A stretch of DNA of 62,912 nt from Thiorhodococcus minor (GCF_010820565.1 NZ_JAAIJQ010000034.1:1-62912); one strand, 5' to 3'. Counted from the stretch's first letter, positions 37,074-46,074 are shown. The notes: a model not told the origin generated them from the letters alone. Program-made: numbers and translations.

Positions 37074-37774
37074 CTGCGCTCCTGAATAACGAGATCGCCT
37101 ACGAGGTGATCCGGAGTCAGCGTGCGACGGCGGACATCGTCATCGAAAGGGACGGCAGCGTCGTCGTGCGCGCACCTGAATGGGCGGATGACGACCAAGT
37201 GGCGCGCATCGTTCGATCCAAGGAGTATTGGATCTACAAGACGCTCGCCGAGTGGCGAGACCTCAACGCGGCCGCCGTGCTTCGCGAGTACAAGAACGGC
37301 GCCGCATTTCTCTACTTGGGCCGAGCCTATCGACTCTCGCTGGTGGATGGTCAGGACGCGCCGCTACAGCTGAAGAACGGGCGCTTCCTGCTGCGGCGTG
37401 AGCTGGTCGCGGCCGGTGATGCGAGGCTGGCGAAGTTGGCGTTTCAGGACTTCTTCCGCGCGAAGGGGCGGCTGCGCCTAGGTGATCGCGTGCGCTATTA
37501 CGCTCCCAAGGTCGGGGTCGAGCCGCTGGGTGTCGAGGTCAAGGAGCTGGGGCATCGTTGGGCGTCGTGCTCGCCGGGCGGCAAACTCCACTTTCATTGG
37601 AAGTGCATGATGGCGCCGCAGACCGTCATCGACTACATCGTCGTCCACGAGCTCTGCCACCTCCATCATCGCGACCACGGGGACGCGTTCTGGAATGAGG
37701 TCGATAAGGTGCTTCCGGATTTCCGTGAGCGGAAGGAGTGGCTGCGCCGCCAGGGTGCGGCGCTGGAGGTTTAG
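37070..37774 (+). CDS. DUF45/YgjP-like zinc metallopeptidase (M48-type)
   Basis: 234-residue protein of the YgjP/DUF45 group. The zinc site is HELCH (193-197) with a further His in HHRDHGDAFW, followed by KVLPDFRERKEWLR. The N-terminal two thirds form a beta-rich domain (VVVRAPEWADDDQVARIV) typical of the family. Such genes are commonly the last gene of type I R-M operons. A protein-level role such as restriction control is plausible but is inference. GTG start at 37070 overlaps the hsdR stop (GTGA). A strong hairpin follows 13 bases after its stop. Confidence 0.9.
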   Translation: MTALLNNEIAYEVIRSQRATADIVIERDGSVVVRAPEWADDDQVARIVRSKEYWIYKTLAEWRDLNAAAVLREYKNGAAFLYLGRAYRLSLVDGQDAPLQLKNGRFLLRRELVAAGDARLAKLAFQDFFRAKGRLRLGDRVRYYAPKVGVEPLGVEVKELGHRWASCSPGGKLHFHWKCMMAPQTVIDYIVVHELCHLHHRDHGDAFWNEVDKVLPDFRERKEWLRRQGAALEV

Positions 37775-37787
37775 AAGCGGAGAGAGG

Positions 37788-37814
37788 CCGGCTCTCGAGC
37801 TCACCGAGAGCCGG
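37788..37814 (+). terminator. Hairpin ending the hsd operon
   Basis: Perfect 10-base stem CCGGCTCTCG / CGAGAGCCGG with a 7-base loop, 13 bases after the last operon gene. No clear T-run, but the position favours a transcription terminator or mRNA-end stabiliser. Confidence 0.65.
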
Positions 37815-37850
37815 GACAAGTGATAGCCCGCATTATCTAAGCGGCAATGG

Positions 37851-38050
37851 CTATTCCTCTGCTGTCTGCTTTCGCATCGACTCCCCTTTCAGGTCAAGGC
37901 GATGCGAGCGATGAACGATACGGTCCAAGATCGCCTCAGCCGTGGTTGGATCGGCGAAGAGGCTGTGCCAGTGCTCGGTCGGAAACTGGCTCGTGATAAG
38001 GAGAGAGCCTGTCTGCATACGCTGATCGACGATATCGAGCAGCGTGAAAC
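37851..38050 (-). mobile_element. IS21-family istB remnant (C-terminal fragment)
   Basis: Reading the minus strand gives [20 protein letters not shown], then [20 protein letters not shown], then [18 protein letters not shown] and a TAG stop at 37851-37853. This is the C-terminal third of the IstB ATPase of IS21 elements. No istA and no N-terminal half are present. It marks the right side of the R-M island as a site of earlier transposition. Confidence 0.85.
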
Positions 38051-38118
38051 CGACTGAGGACGCCGCCGCTCGTTTGCGATCGCGGCTGTCCTGAGAGGCG
38101 TCCCGACAGCGCTCTTAG

Positions 38119-38136
38119 GGGCGACTTCAGTCGCCC
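38119..38136. repeat. REP-like hairpin GGGCGACT-TC-AGTCGCCC
   Basis: Perfect 8-base stem with a 2-base loop, preceded by TAG and followed by TTGGCGC. It resembles the TAGGGGCGACTTCAGTCGCC group of REP elements of gammaproteobacteria. It lies between the istB remnant and the HD-GYP gene. Confidence 0.6.
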
Positions 38137-38310
38137 TTGGCGCTTAAGGCCGCGAAGACCCAAATGGCGCATCTCTAGTGTGGATCTCCCCGACGCCATC
38201 TCGGGCCACGGGTGCCGCTTGTCCGGGGGCGCTCATCGTGGACGCCGATTTCCGCACTGCGTGCTAGGCTCTTCATATCGCAGTAACCCGCGGCTGAGTC
38301 CCTTCGGCAC

Positions 38311-39420
38311 ATGCTCCACCACACCAGCGGCGCCCCGACCATCCTGCTCATCGACGACTCTCCAGTCGAGCTGGATGCCCTCAGCGGGGTGCTTTGCCAG
38401 CACTATGTGGTCCGTGCCGTTCGCACCGGACGGCGCGCGCTGAAGGCCTTGCACAAGCCTCCATGGCCGGATCTCATTCTGCTGGAGCCGGATCTGCCGG
38501 ACATGGATGGCTGCGAGCTGCTGCGCGAGCTCGGCGAGGACCCGGTCACCGCAGAGATTCCGGTCATCTGCTATTCCGCGCCGGGCACCGAGTGGGAGGA
38601 AGACGTCCTGCTGGGCCTGGGCGCGGTCGATTGCGTCATCAAGCCGGGGAATGCGCGCGCCATCCTCAATCGTGTGAGGACGCACCTGGAGCTGGCCGAC
38701 GCGAGACGCGCCTTGCGGCGCACCGAGGCACGCATCCTGCGCGAGAGCGCACGTCGCGCCGACGAGCTGGTGATGGCCCAAGATGTGTGCATTCGCGCCC
38801 TGGCACGCCTGGCCGAGGCGGATGAGCCGCGTGGCGGGAATCATCTCAGACGCATGCAGGCCTACCTGGATACATTGGCGCGCCAGCTCAGCCATTACCC
38901 GCGCTACGCGGACCTGGCTCCAACCGATGTCGCCGCGCTCGTGCGTGTTGCGCCCCTGCACGATATCGGCAAGATGGCGATTCCGCGCAACATCCTCCTC
39001 AAGCCCGGTCGTCTGAGTCCGCGGGAGTGGGCGATCGCCAAGACCCACAGCCAGCTGGGTCGCGATGCCATCGCCGCCGCAGGGCATGGCTTCTCTGAAT
39101 CGCTGCCCTTTCTAAGGTTGGCTCAGGAGGTCGCCTACTGTCATCACGAGCGCTGGGACGGCTCGGGCTATCCGCAAGGGCTGTGCGAGGAGCGCATTCC
39201 GCTCTCCGCCAGGCTCATGGCCGTTGCGGACGTGCTGGATGCGCTGGTGTCGCGGCGGACCTACAAGGAGGCCTACCCCTTCGAAGCGGCCGTCGAGATC
39301 ATGCGCGAGTCGCGTGGGAGCCAGTTCGATCCCGCGATCTTCGATGCCTTCAGCGCCCGACTGGACGATTTCGCCGCCATCACCCGACGCTTGCCGGATC
39401 ACTCCTCGATGCACGCCTGA
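38311..39420 (+). CDS. Response regulator with HD-GYP c-di-GMP phosphodiesterase domain
   Basis: 369-residue cytoplasmic signalling protein. The N-terminal receiver domain (about 9-125) has the acidic pair DD (15-16), S89 and K111, but the phospho-acceptor position reads Glu (E59 in LILLEPDLPDMDG), so it may be locked in a phosphorylated-like state. A coiled linker with RRTEARILRESARRADEL precedes the HD-GYP domain: HD at 217-218 (APLHDIGKMAIP), HH in YCHHERWDGSGYPQG and GYP at 286-288. It should hydrolyse cyclic di-GMP. No sensor kinase is adjacent, in line with phosphorylation-independent action. ATG 38311. Confidence 0.9.
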   Translation: MLHHTSGAPTILLIDDSPVELDALSGVLCQHYVVRAVRTGRRALKALHKPPWPDLILLEPDLPDMDGCELLRELGEDPVTAEIPVICYSAPGTEWEEDVLLGLGAVDCVIKPGNARAILNRVRTHLELADARRALRRTEARILRESARRADELVMAQDVCIRALARLAEADEPRGGNHLRRMQAYLDTLARQLSHYPRYADLAPTDVAALVRVAPLHDIGKMAIPRNILLKPGRLSPREWAIAKTHSQLGRDAIAAAGHGFSESLPFLRLAQEVAYCHHERWDGSGYPQGLCEERIPLSARLMAVADVLDALVSRRTYKEAYPFEAAVEIMRESRGSQFDPAIFDAFSARLDDFAAITRRLPDHSSMHA

Positions 39421-39578
39421 GCGAGCGGCGCAGGTCCGGCTCCGCGCTCCCAGGGCCGCCGTGGCTCCGGAAGACGCCCGTGGACCTGGGCCTGCTCATC
39501 GAATGGCCCGATCGTCCCGATAGAAAATCCGGATTGGCGCATTGTCCGTGCCCTTTATAGGGTTGGCTGGCGTACATA

Positions 39579-39623
39579 GGCGCATTCGCAAATGCTTATA
39601 TGGTGCATGCGCCCTGTGCGAAT
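39579..39623. promoter_or_regulatory. Nested inverted repeats upstream of the peroxidase gene
   Basis: GGCGCAT (39579-39585) pairs with ATGCGCC (39607-39613), and ATTCGCA (39584-39590) pairs with TGCGAAT (39617-39623). The overlapping dyads are centred about 50 bases before the peroxidase ATG and could form an operator for a regulator such as an Fnr- or redox-type protein; the identity is not deducible. Confidence 0.4.
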
Positions 39624-39649
39624 CACCACTCGAACAAGGAGAATCTCCG

Positions 39650-40697
39650 ATGAGAGCGTCCGCCCTTGCACTGGCGAGCACGATCTTGATGGCCGTCTCG
39701 GTCTCGGTTTCAGCTTCGGACCAGGCGCTGCGCGATAAGGCGGCCGAGGCCGGTTTACAGGCCTTGCCCACCGAGATGCAGCAGCCCGCCAACAACCCAA
39801 TCACGCCCGAGAAGATCGAGCTTGGCCGGATGCTCTTCTTCGACCCGCGGATCTCCGCCAGCGGGCTGATCAGCTGCAACACCTGCCACAATGTCGGCAC
39901 GGGGGGCGACGACAATCTCCCGACCTCCGTCGGACACGGCTGGCAGAAGGGGCCGCGCAATGCCCCGACCGTCTTCAATGCGGTCTTCAACGTCGCGCAG
40001 TTCTGGGACGGCCGCGCCGAGGATCTCAAGGAGCAGGCACAAGGGACCTGTGCAGGCTGGGGTGGAGATGGCCAACAAGCCCGACCAGGTCGTCACCACG
40101 CTGAAGAGCATGCCCGAGTACGTGGAGCGCTTCAGCACGGCCTTCGCGGGTGAAGAGGATCCAGTCACCTTCGACAACATGGCCAAGGCGATCGAGGCCT
40201 TCGAGGTGACCCTGGTGACGCCGGGCGCACCCTTCGACACCTTCATGGCGGGCGGCGACGCGGCCATGACGGATGAGCAGAAGGAAGGGCTTTCGCTCTT
40301 CGTCGACCGCGGCTGCGCCTCCTGCCACAGCGGCGTCAATGTTGGCGGACAGAGCTATTTCCCCTTCGGTCTGATCAAGCGGCCGGGCGCGGATATCCTT
40401 CCGCCGGACGACAAGGGCCGCTTCGAGGTGACGCATTCAGCCTCGGATGAGTACGTCTTCCGCGCCGCGCCACTGCGCAACGTCGCGGTTACAGGGCCTT
40501 ACTTCCATTCGGGACAGGTCTGGGATCTGACGCAGGCGGTCGCCGTCATGGGCACGGCGCAGCTCGGCACTGAGATCAATGACGAGGAGGCGGCCAAGAT
40601 TGCGGCCTTCCTGCAGGCGCTGACAGGTGAAGTGCCCACCGTCGAGTATCCCGTCCTCCCGGCGGAGACGAGCGACACGCCCCGTCCGCAGCTCTGA
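39650..40697 (+). pseudogene. Di-haem cytochrome c peroxidase (MauG/CcpA family), single-base frameshift
   Basis: Reading from ATG 39650 (AAGGAGA upstream) gives a signal peptide (about residues 1-22, ending SVSVSA) and a first haem site CNTCH (76-80), then FWDGRAEDLKEQA. There the frame breaks. Removing the C at 40040 restores AKGPVQAGVEMANKPDQVV, and the other frame then runs to 40697 with the second haem site CASCH and the conserved NVAVTGPYFHSGQV. Together the two parts make a normal periplasmic peroxidase of about 348 residues that would reduce hydrogen peroxide with c-type cytochrome electrons. Either a mutation or a sequencing error. Confidence 0.88.
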
Positions 40698-40708
40698 CCC
40701 CATCTTTC

Positions 40709-40728
40709 CGGCCAGCCCTTGCTGGCCG
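40709..40728. terminator. Bidirectional hairpin between convergent genes
   Basis: CGGCCAGC / GCTGGCCG, a perfect 8-base stem with loop CCTT, 11 bases after the peroxidase stop and just before the stop of the convergent GGDEF/EAL gene. Its place suits a shared terminator. Confidence 0.65.
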
Positions 40729-40733
40729 CGATC

Positions 40734-43643
40734 TCACCAGACCTGTGCCAGATCCTCGATCGGCGCGGGTCTGCCGAACAGATAGCCCTGGAAGCCGTGG
40801 CAGCCGTTCTCCAGTAGGAAGTCGCGCTGTGCCTCTGTCTCGACGCCCTCGGCGATGATCTCCAGCCCCAGCGACCGGCTCATGGCGAGGATGGCGGCGA
40901 CGATGGCTGCGTCATTGGGATCCGTGGTGACGTCGCGGACGAAGGCCTGGTCGATCTTGAGCTGATCGAAGGGCAGGCGCTTGAGGTAGGAGAGCGATGA
41001 GAAGCCCGTGCCGAAGTCATCCAGCGAGAAGCTCACGCCCAGCGCGCGGAGCTGCTTCATGCGCTCGTCGATCTGCTGGGTGTTGGCGAGGAAGGCGCTC
41101 TCGGTCAGCTCGAGCTTCAGGCGTGCTGGATTGGCGCCCGACTCGGCGAGGCTGTCGCGAATCTGAGCGACGAAGTCCGGCTGCTGTAGCTGGCGGGCGC
41201 TGACGTTGACGGCCAGCTGAAGCTCGCGCGTCTGTGGGTCCGCCTCCCACGCCTTGAGCTGCTGGCAGGCCTCCCGCACGACCCATTGCCCCAGGCCCAA
41301 GATGAGCCCCGTCTCCTCCGCCAGGGGGATGAATTGCATGGGCGGGATCAAGGTGCCCTGCTCGCGGCTGTGCCAGCGCACCAGGGCCTCCGCCCCGATG
41401 TAGCGTCCGTGCTGATCGATTTGCGGCTGGAAGTACAGCCGCAGCTCCTCTTCCCGCAGCGCCCGGCGCAAGGCATGCTCCAGTGCCAGGCGGGCTTCGA
41501 TGGCGATCTGCATCGCCGGACTGAAGAAGCGCACCCTGTTGCGTCCGGCATCCTTCGCCTGATAGAGCGCTACGTCGGCCTGCTTGAGCAGCGTCTCGAT
41601 CGATTCCTGGTGGCCGCGGAAGAGCGCCACCCCAATGCTCGGCGTGCAATGATGGGGCGGCTCGCCAGCGACGACCTGGTAAGGCGCGTTGAGTGCGCCG
41701 CGGATCTTCTCGGCGACCAGCTCGGCCTCGCCCGCCGCCTTCTCCACGTCCGCCGAGAGCTCTTCGAGCATGATCACGTACTCGTCGCCGCCGAGGCGCG
41801 AGACGGTGTCGAGCTCACGCAGGACGTGGGTGATGCGCTGCGCGACCTCGACCAGCAGACGGTCGCCCGCGTCATGGCCCTTGGTGTCGTTCAGCGCCTT
41901 GAAGTGATCCAGGTCGAGCATCAGCAGGGCGCCGTAGCGCCGACTGCGGCTGCTGGCGGCCAGTGCCTGGCCGAGCCGGTCCAGGAGCAGCCTGCGGTTG
42001 GGAAGACCCGTCAGGGCATCGAAGTAGGCGAGGTTGCGGATGTGCTCCTCGGCCTCCTTGCGGTCCTGGATGTCGGTGACGGTGACGCGGCGCCCCTGGT
42101 AGTCGCCGGCATCGCCGAAGACGGGGTGGCAGCGGTGGGAGACCCAGAGGACGCTGCCATCCTTCTTGACGATGCGTAGCTCCAGCTCGCTGACGGCGTC
42201 CTGACGGCAGGTTTGCGCGTGAAGCGGCAGGTGCGCCTGCCAAGCGCGACGATCCTCCGGATAGACGATGGCGTCGAGCAGGCCCGGGTCGGCGTGGAAT
42301 TCGGCGGCGCTGTAGCCAGTGAAGCGCTCGGCCGAGCGGCTCATGTAGCAGAAGCGCCCGTCCGGCGTGGTCCAGTATTCCCAGTCGTAGGTCCAGTCGG
42401 CGATCCTGTGGAGCTCGGGCTTGCTGGCATGCCGCGCGGCCTCGTCGCGCAGCTCTTCGGTGATGTCCATGCAAAGTCCGAAGAGCGCCACGGGCCGGCC
42501 TGTGGCGTCGCGCTTGGCGAGCTTGATCACGCGCAGGTCGTGTAGCCGCCCGTCCGCGAAGGGCAGCCGCTCTTGGGTCACGCGCGCGCCGGACGCGGCC
42601 ATGGCGCGCGCGTCGGAGGCGCGCTGCTCGGCGTCGAAGGGCGCGGGGATGAGGTCGGTATAGTGATCCGCCGCGAGCCAATCCGCTTCCGCGATGCCCA
42701 TGGCGTCGCACAGGGTGCGGTTGACCAGCTCGAGCGTCCCGGACGGCGACAGCATCCAGATGCCGATGGGCGCGTGATCCAGAATCAGCTGCAGGCGCTC
42801 GCGGCGCCTGTCTTCCTCCTGGAGGTGCCGCTCCCTGGCCTGGCGCGCGGGGGTGATGTCCACGCAGCAGCCGACATAGCCGATCAGCCGCTCCTCGGCA
42901 TCGAAGCTCGGCCGCCCCATGTTCTGGATCCAGCGATAGGCGCCGTCGTGCCGTCTCAAGCGGCATTCCAGGCTCAGCGGTGAGCGTTGCTCGAAGGCGT
43001 CGTGGAAGCTGGAGAGGCAGTGCTGGCGGTCTTGCGGATGGATGGCCTCGACCCAGCCAAGGCCACGCGCTTGCTCGAGCGAGTGCCCGGTGAAGCTCAG
43101 CCAGGCGGGGCTGAAGAAGTAGCAATGCTTGGCGGCGTCCGCGGCCCAGAGGAGGACGGGGCCGGCGTGGAGGAGGGCGCCGAGTCGCAGCGCGTGCTCG
43201 GCTTGCGGCAGCGCTTTTTCACCCCGCGCCTCGATCTCCACACCCGTGCTGAGCATGCCGACCGCGCGGCCAGTGGCGTCGAGCTGCGGGCGGTTGTGCC
43301 AGGCGATGATGCGTGTATCGCCACTGCTCGTGATGACGGGACTGAGCGAATAGGCATGTCCGTCGATGCGGTTCCGCAGCGCGGCGCGCAGGGCTTGGCG
43401 AATCGCCTCGGGGCTCGTGCTCGGTGGCTGGCAGCAGTGGATCCAGTCACGGCCGACCAGCTCGCTCTCGGGCCGCCCGAGCAGCTCGCAGCCCTTGCGG
43501 TTGATGAGTCGAATGCGGCCCTGGGCATCCAGTGCCAAGACGATGGCCTCGGCCGTGGGGTCTCTGCAGGAAGGGGCGGCAGATGCCGCCGCAACTGGGG
43601 GGCGCGCTGTCTTGCTGCCCGAAGTCATGTCCGTACCGTCCAC
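40734..43643 (-). CDS. PAS-GGDEF-EAL c-di-GMP signalling protein
   Basis: 969-residue cytoplasmic protein with no membrane segment. Domains in order: four PAS/PAC sensor modules (about 30-140, 155-270, 285-400 and 410-530; VDITPARQARER, CMDITEELRDE and VTDIQDRKEAEEH mark PAC ends), GGDEF (about 535-705, motif GGDEY 618-622) and EAL (about 720-965, motif EAL 752-754). The diguanylate cyclase site is GGDEY, which can be active; the EAL part keeps DDFGTGFSSL and the ending GFQGYLFGRP. It may make or break cyclic di-GMP in response to a PAS ligand. Start is ATG 43643; ATG 43628 is a possible alternative. Confidence 0.93.
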   Translation of the reverse strand: MDGTDMTSGSKTARPPVAAASAAPSCRDPTAEAIVLALDAQGRIRLINRKGCELLGRPESELVGRDWIHCCQPPSTSPEAIRQALRAALRNRIDGHAYSLSPVITSSGDTRIIAWHNRPQLDATGRAVGMLSTGVEIEARGEKALPQAEHALRLGALLHAGPVLLWAADAAKHCYFFSPAWLSFTGHSLEQARGLGWVEAIHPQDRQHCLSSFHDAFEQRSPLSLECRLRRHDGAYRWIQNMGRPSFDAEERLIGYVGCCVDITPARQARERHLQEEDRRRERLQLILDHAPIGIWMLSPSGTLELVNRTLCDAMGIAEADWLAADHYTDLIPAPFDAEQRASDARAMAASGARVTQERLPFADGRLHDLRVIKLAKRDATGRPVALFGLCMDITEELRDEAARHASKPELHRIADWTYDWEYWTTPDGRFCYMSRSAERFTGYSAAEFHADPGLLDAIVYPEDRRAWQAHLPLHAQTCRQDAVSELELRIVKKDGSVLWVSHRCHPVFGDAGDYQGRRVTVTDIQDRKEAEEHIRNLAYFDALTGLPNRRLLLDRLGQALAASSRSRRYGALLMLDLDHFKALNDTKGHDAGDRLLVEVAQRITHVLRELDTVSRLGGDEYVIMLEELSADVEKAAGEAELVAEKIRGALNAPYQVVAGEPPHHCTPSIGVALFRGHQESIETLLKQADVALYQAKDAGRNRVRFFSPAMQIAIEARLALEHALRRALREEELRLYFQPQIDQHGRYIGAEALVRWHSREQGTLIPPMQFIPLAEETGLILGLGQWVVREACQQLKAWEADPQTRELQLAVNVSARQLQQPDFVAQIRDSLAESGANPARLKLELTESAFLANTQQIDERMKQLRALGVSFSLDDFGTGFSSLSYLKRLPFDQLKIDQAFVRDVTTDPNDAAIVAAILAMSRSLGLEIIAEGVETEAQRDFLLENGCHGFQGYLFGRPAPIEDLAQVW

Positions 43644-43788
43644 TCATTACTTCTTCTTTGTCGCCAGTATCGGAGTCGTGGACGGGAAAAGCTAGTCTCA
43701 GAGCTCGCTGCGTGACCTCTGGGGCAGGGGCGGATGCTCTGATGTCGCGTCCGCCTGGGATGTCTCTGCCTGTCTGCGCTCAGCGCCG

Positions 43789-44439
43789 TTAGGGCGCCAG
43801 TCGCTCGATGACCCAGTCCTCTGCGCGCTCGCTGCTGCGCACATAGCGGAAGCGATCGTGCAGACGGCTCTCGCGGCCTTGCCAGAACTCGATCATCTGC
43901 GGGACCACGCGATAGCCGCCCCAGAACTCCGGGAGGGGGATCTCGCCATGGGCGAATTTGCGCGCCATCTCCGCCACCTTGCCCTCCAGGATGGAGCGCG
44001 AGCTGATCACCTGGCTCTGCGGCGACGACCAGGCGCCGATCTGACTGCCGCGCGGGCGCGTCGTGAAGTAGCGCAGCGACTCCGCGGCCGAAATGCGCTC
44101 CGCGCGGCCCGTGATCTGCACCTGCCTGGCCAGCGCGACCCAGGGAAACAGCAGGGCGACGCGCGGGTTCTGCTCGATCTCCTTGGACTTGCGGCTCTCA
44201 TAGTTGGTGAAGAAGACGAAGCCGCGCGCGTCATAGAGCTTGAGCAGCACGGTGCGCGCCGATGGCTGTCCCTGAGGGTCCACGGTACAGAGCGTCATGC
44301 CGTTCGGCTCCGGCAGATCCGTGCTCAGTGCCAGCTCGTACCAGCCCTGGAATTGCGCGATCGGATCTGGGCTCAGCTCGGCACATGACAGGCCGTGCTC
44401 CATGAGCGCGCGTCTCAGCTCGGCTGGGTTGGCGTTCAT
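43789..44439 (-). CDS. pdxH: Pyridoxamine 5'-phosphate oxidase
   Basis: 216-residue FMN enzyme that makes pyridoxal 5'-phosphate from PNP or PMP. Family stretches: MTLCTVDPQGQPSARTVLLK, GFVFFTNYESRKSKEIEQNP, SAAESLRYFTTRPRGSQIGA and the C-terminal FWQGRESRLHDRFRYVR. Length fits (E. coli 218). ATG 44439 is preferred since MNANPAELRRAL aligns with the family start; an upstream ATG adds six residues. It is divergent from aceA across an AT-rich gap. Confidence 0.95.
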   Translation of the reverse strand: MNANPAELRRALMEHGLSCAELSPDPIAQFQGWYELALSTDLPEPNGMTLCTVDPQGQPSARTVLLKLYDARGFVFFTNYESRKSKEIEQNPRVALLFPWVALARQVQITGRAERISAAESLRYFTTRPRGSQIGAWSSPQSQVISSRSILEGKVAEMARKFAHGEIPLPEFWGGYRVVPQMIEFWQGRESRLHDRFRYVRSSERAEDWVIERLAP

Positions 44440-44508
44440 GCCGACTCCAGGTGGCAAGTCGCGCAGAGCGCGCCCGCGCGCTGTTTCTCCATTCGGTTCA
44501 TAAGGTCA

Positions 44509-44570
44509 AGATTCTTCATTGAAAATTATCAATACTAATAGAGAAAATTAGGATAATTGACTCGTCAAAT
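44509..44570. promoter_or_regulatory. AT-rich control region between pdxH and aceA
   Basis: A 60-base AT-rich patch in a GC-rich genome, between divergent pdxH and aceA, 157 bases before the aceA ATG. It contains TTGAAAATTATC and GGATAATTGA. I could not place a convincing pair of boxes, but the base composition marks it as the promoter/operator zone, probably for aceA. Confidence 0.4.
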
Positions 44571-44726
44571 GCTCATGGTCTCGGTAGGTTTTTCGGTCAA
44601 GACCAAGCGACATGGTCAGTCATCCGCCGTCTCGCTGTCATTCAGAAACCACTGAGAGTCCGGTACTAAGAGCCGGAAAGACGGGTAAGAGCGGTCCCAG
44701 ACATAACGAAGAGAGGAGCATTGCAA

Positions 44727-46031
44727 ATGACCCGCCAAGATCAAATCAAGGCCCTTGAGCAGGACTGGTCGGAAAACCCGCGTTGGACAGACGTCAGCCG
44801 CGGCTATTCCGCCGCCGACGTGGTGCGGCTGCGCGGCTCCGTCCAGCCCGAGCACACCTACGCCAAGCGCGGCGCCGAAAAGCTCTGGAAGCTGGTTCGC
44901 GGCGACGCCAAAAAGGGCTATGTCAACTGTATGGGCGCCATCACCGGCGGTCAGGCCATGCAGCAGGCCAAGGCCGGCATCGAGGCCATCTATCTCTCCG
45001 GCTGGCAGGTTGCGGCCGACGGCAACACCTCCGAGACCATGTACCCGGACCAGTCGCTCTACGCCTATGACTCGGTCCCGACCATGGTGCGGCGCATCAA
45101 CAACACCTTCAAGCGTGCCGACGAGATCCAATGGGCCAAGGGCATCGAGCCCGGCGACGAGGGCTTCGTCGACTACTTCCTGCCGATCGTCGCGGACGCG
45201 GAAGCAGGCTTCGGCGGCGTGCTCAACGCCTTCGAGCTGATGAAGAACATGATTGGCGCCGGTGCCTCGGGCGTGCACTTCGAGGACCAGCTCGCCGCCG
45301 TCAAGAAGTGCGGCCACATGGGCGGCAAGGTGCTGGTGCCGACCCGCGAGGCGGTGCAGAAGCTGGTCGCCGCGCGTCTGGCCTCGGACGTCATGGGCGT
45401 TCCGACACTGCTGCTCGCCCGCACCGACGCCGAGGCCGCCAACCTCCTGACCAGCGACGTGGACGACAACGACCGTCCCTTCGTCACAGGCGCGCGGACC
45501 GACGATGGCTTCTACCGCGTCAAGAACGGGCTGGAGCAGGCCATCAGCCGCGGCCTGGCCTATGCGCCCTACGCCGACCTGGTGTGGTGCGAGACGGGCA
45601 CGCCGGACCTGGGTTTCGCGCGCGAGTTCGCTCAGGCCGTGCTCGAGAAGAACCCGAACAAGCTGCTGGCCTACAACTGCTCGCCCTCCTTCAACTGGAA
45701 GAAGAACCTGGACGACAGCACCATCGCCCGCTTCCAGGACGAGCTGGCGGACATGGGCTACAAGTATCAGTTCATCACCCTGGCCGGCATCCATAACATG
45801 TGGTTCAACATGTTCGACCTGGCCTACGACTACGCGCGCGGCGAGGGCATGCGCCACTATGTCGAGAAGGTCCAGGGGCCGGAGTTCGAGGCGCGCGAGA
45901 AGGGCTATACCTTCGTGTCGCACCAGCAGGAAGTGGGCGCCGGCTACTTCGACGACGTCACGACCGTGATCCAGGGCGGGGTCTCCTCGGTCACCGCACT
46001 CACCGGGTCGACGGAAGAGGAGCAGTTCTAG
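44727..46031 (+). CDS. aceA: Isocitrate lyase
   Basis: 434-residue enzyme that cleaves isocitrate to succinate and glyoxylate, the entry step of the glyoxylate shunt. The active-site motif KKCGHMGGK (193-201) carries the catalytic Cys; [20 protein letters not shown] and [19 protein letters not shown] are also diagnostic. Length equals E. coli AceA. ATG 44727 has GAGAGGAG upstream. Malate synthase is not nearby. Downstream come rraA and aceK, the kinase/phosphatase that directs isocitrate into this enzyme. Confidence 0.97.
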   Translation: MTRQDQIKALEQDWSENPRWTDVSRGYSAADVVRLRGSVQPEHTYAKRGAEKLWKLVRGDAKKGYVNCMGAITGGQAMQQAKAGIEAIYLSGWQVAADGNTSETMYPDQSLYAYDSVPTMVRRINNTFKRADEIQWAKGIEPGDEGFVDYFLPIVADAEAGFGGVLNAFELMKNMIGAGASGVHFEDQLAAVKKCGHMGGKVLVPTREAVQKLVAARLASDVMGVPTLLLARTDAEAANLLTSDVDDNDRPFVTGARTDDGFYRVKNGLEQAISRGLAYAPYADLVWCETGTPDLGFAREFAQAVLEKNPNKLLAYNCSPSFNWKKNLDDSTIARFQDELADMGYKYQFITLAGIHNMWFNMFDLAYDYARGEGMRHYVEKVQGPEFEAREKGYTFVSHQQEVGAGYFDDVTTVIQGGVSSVTALTGSTEEEQF

Positions 46032-46074
46032 CTTGATCTGGCGGGCGGCCTTGGGCCGCCCGCGTCGGATCAAG
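46032..46074 (+). terminator. Two-tier hairpin after aceA
   Basis: Inner stem GCGGGCGGCC / GGCCGCCCGC (10 bases, loop TTG) enclosed by outer arms CTTGATC / GATCAAG. It starts right after the aceA stop. No T-run follows, so it may reduce rather than abolish read-through into rraA-aceK. Confidence 0.6.

Noticed and set aside
37936-38199. 87-codon minus-strand frame
   Set aside because: Overlaps the istB remnant in another frame and the REP hairpin; no independent support.
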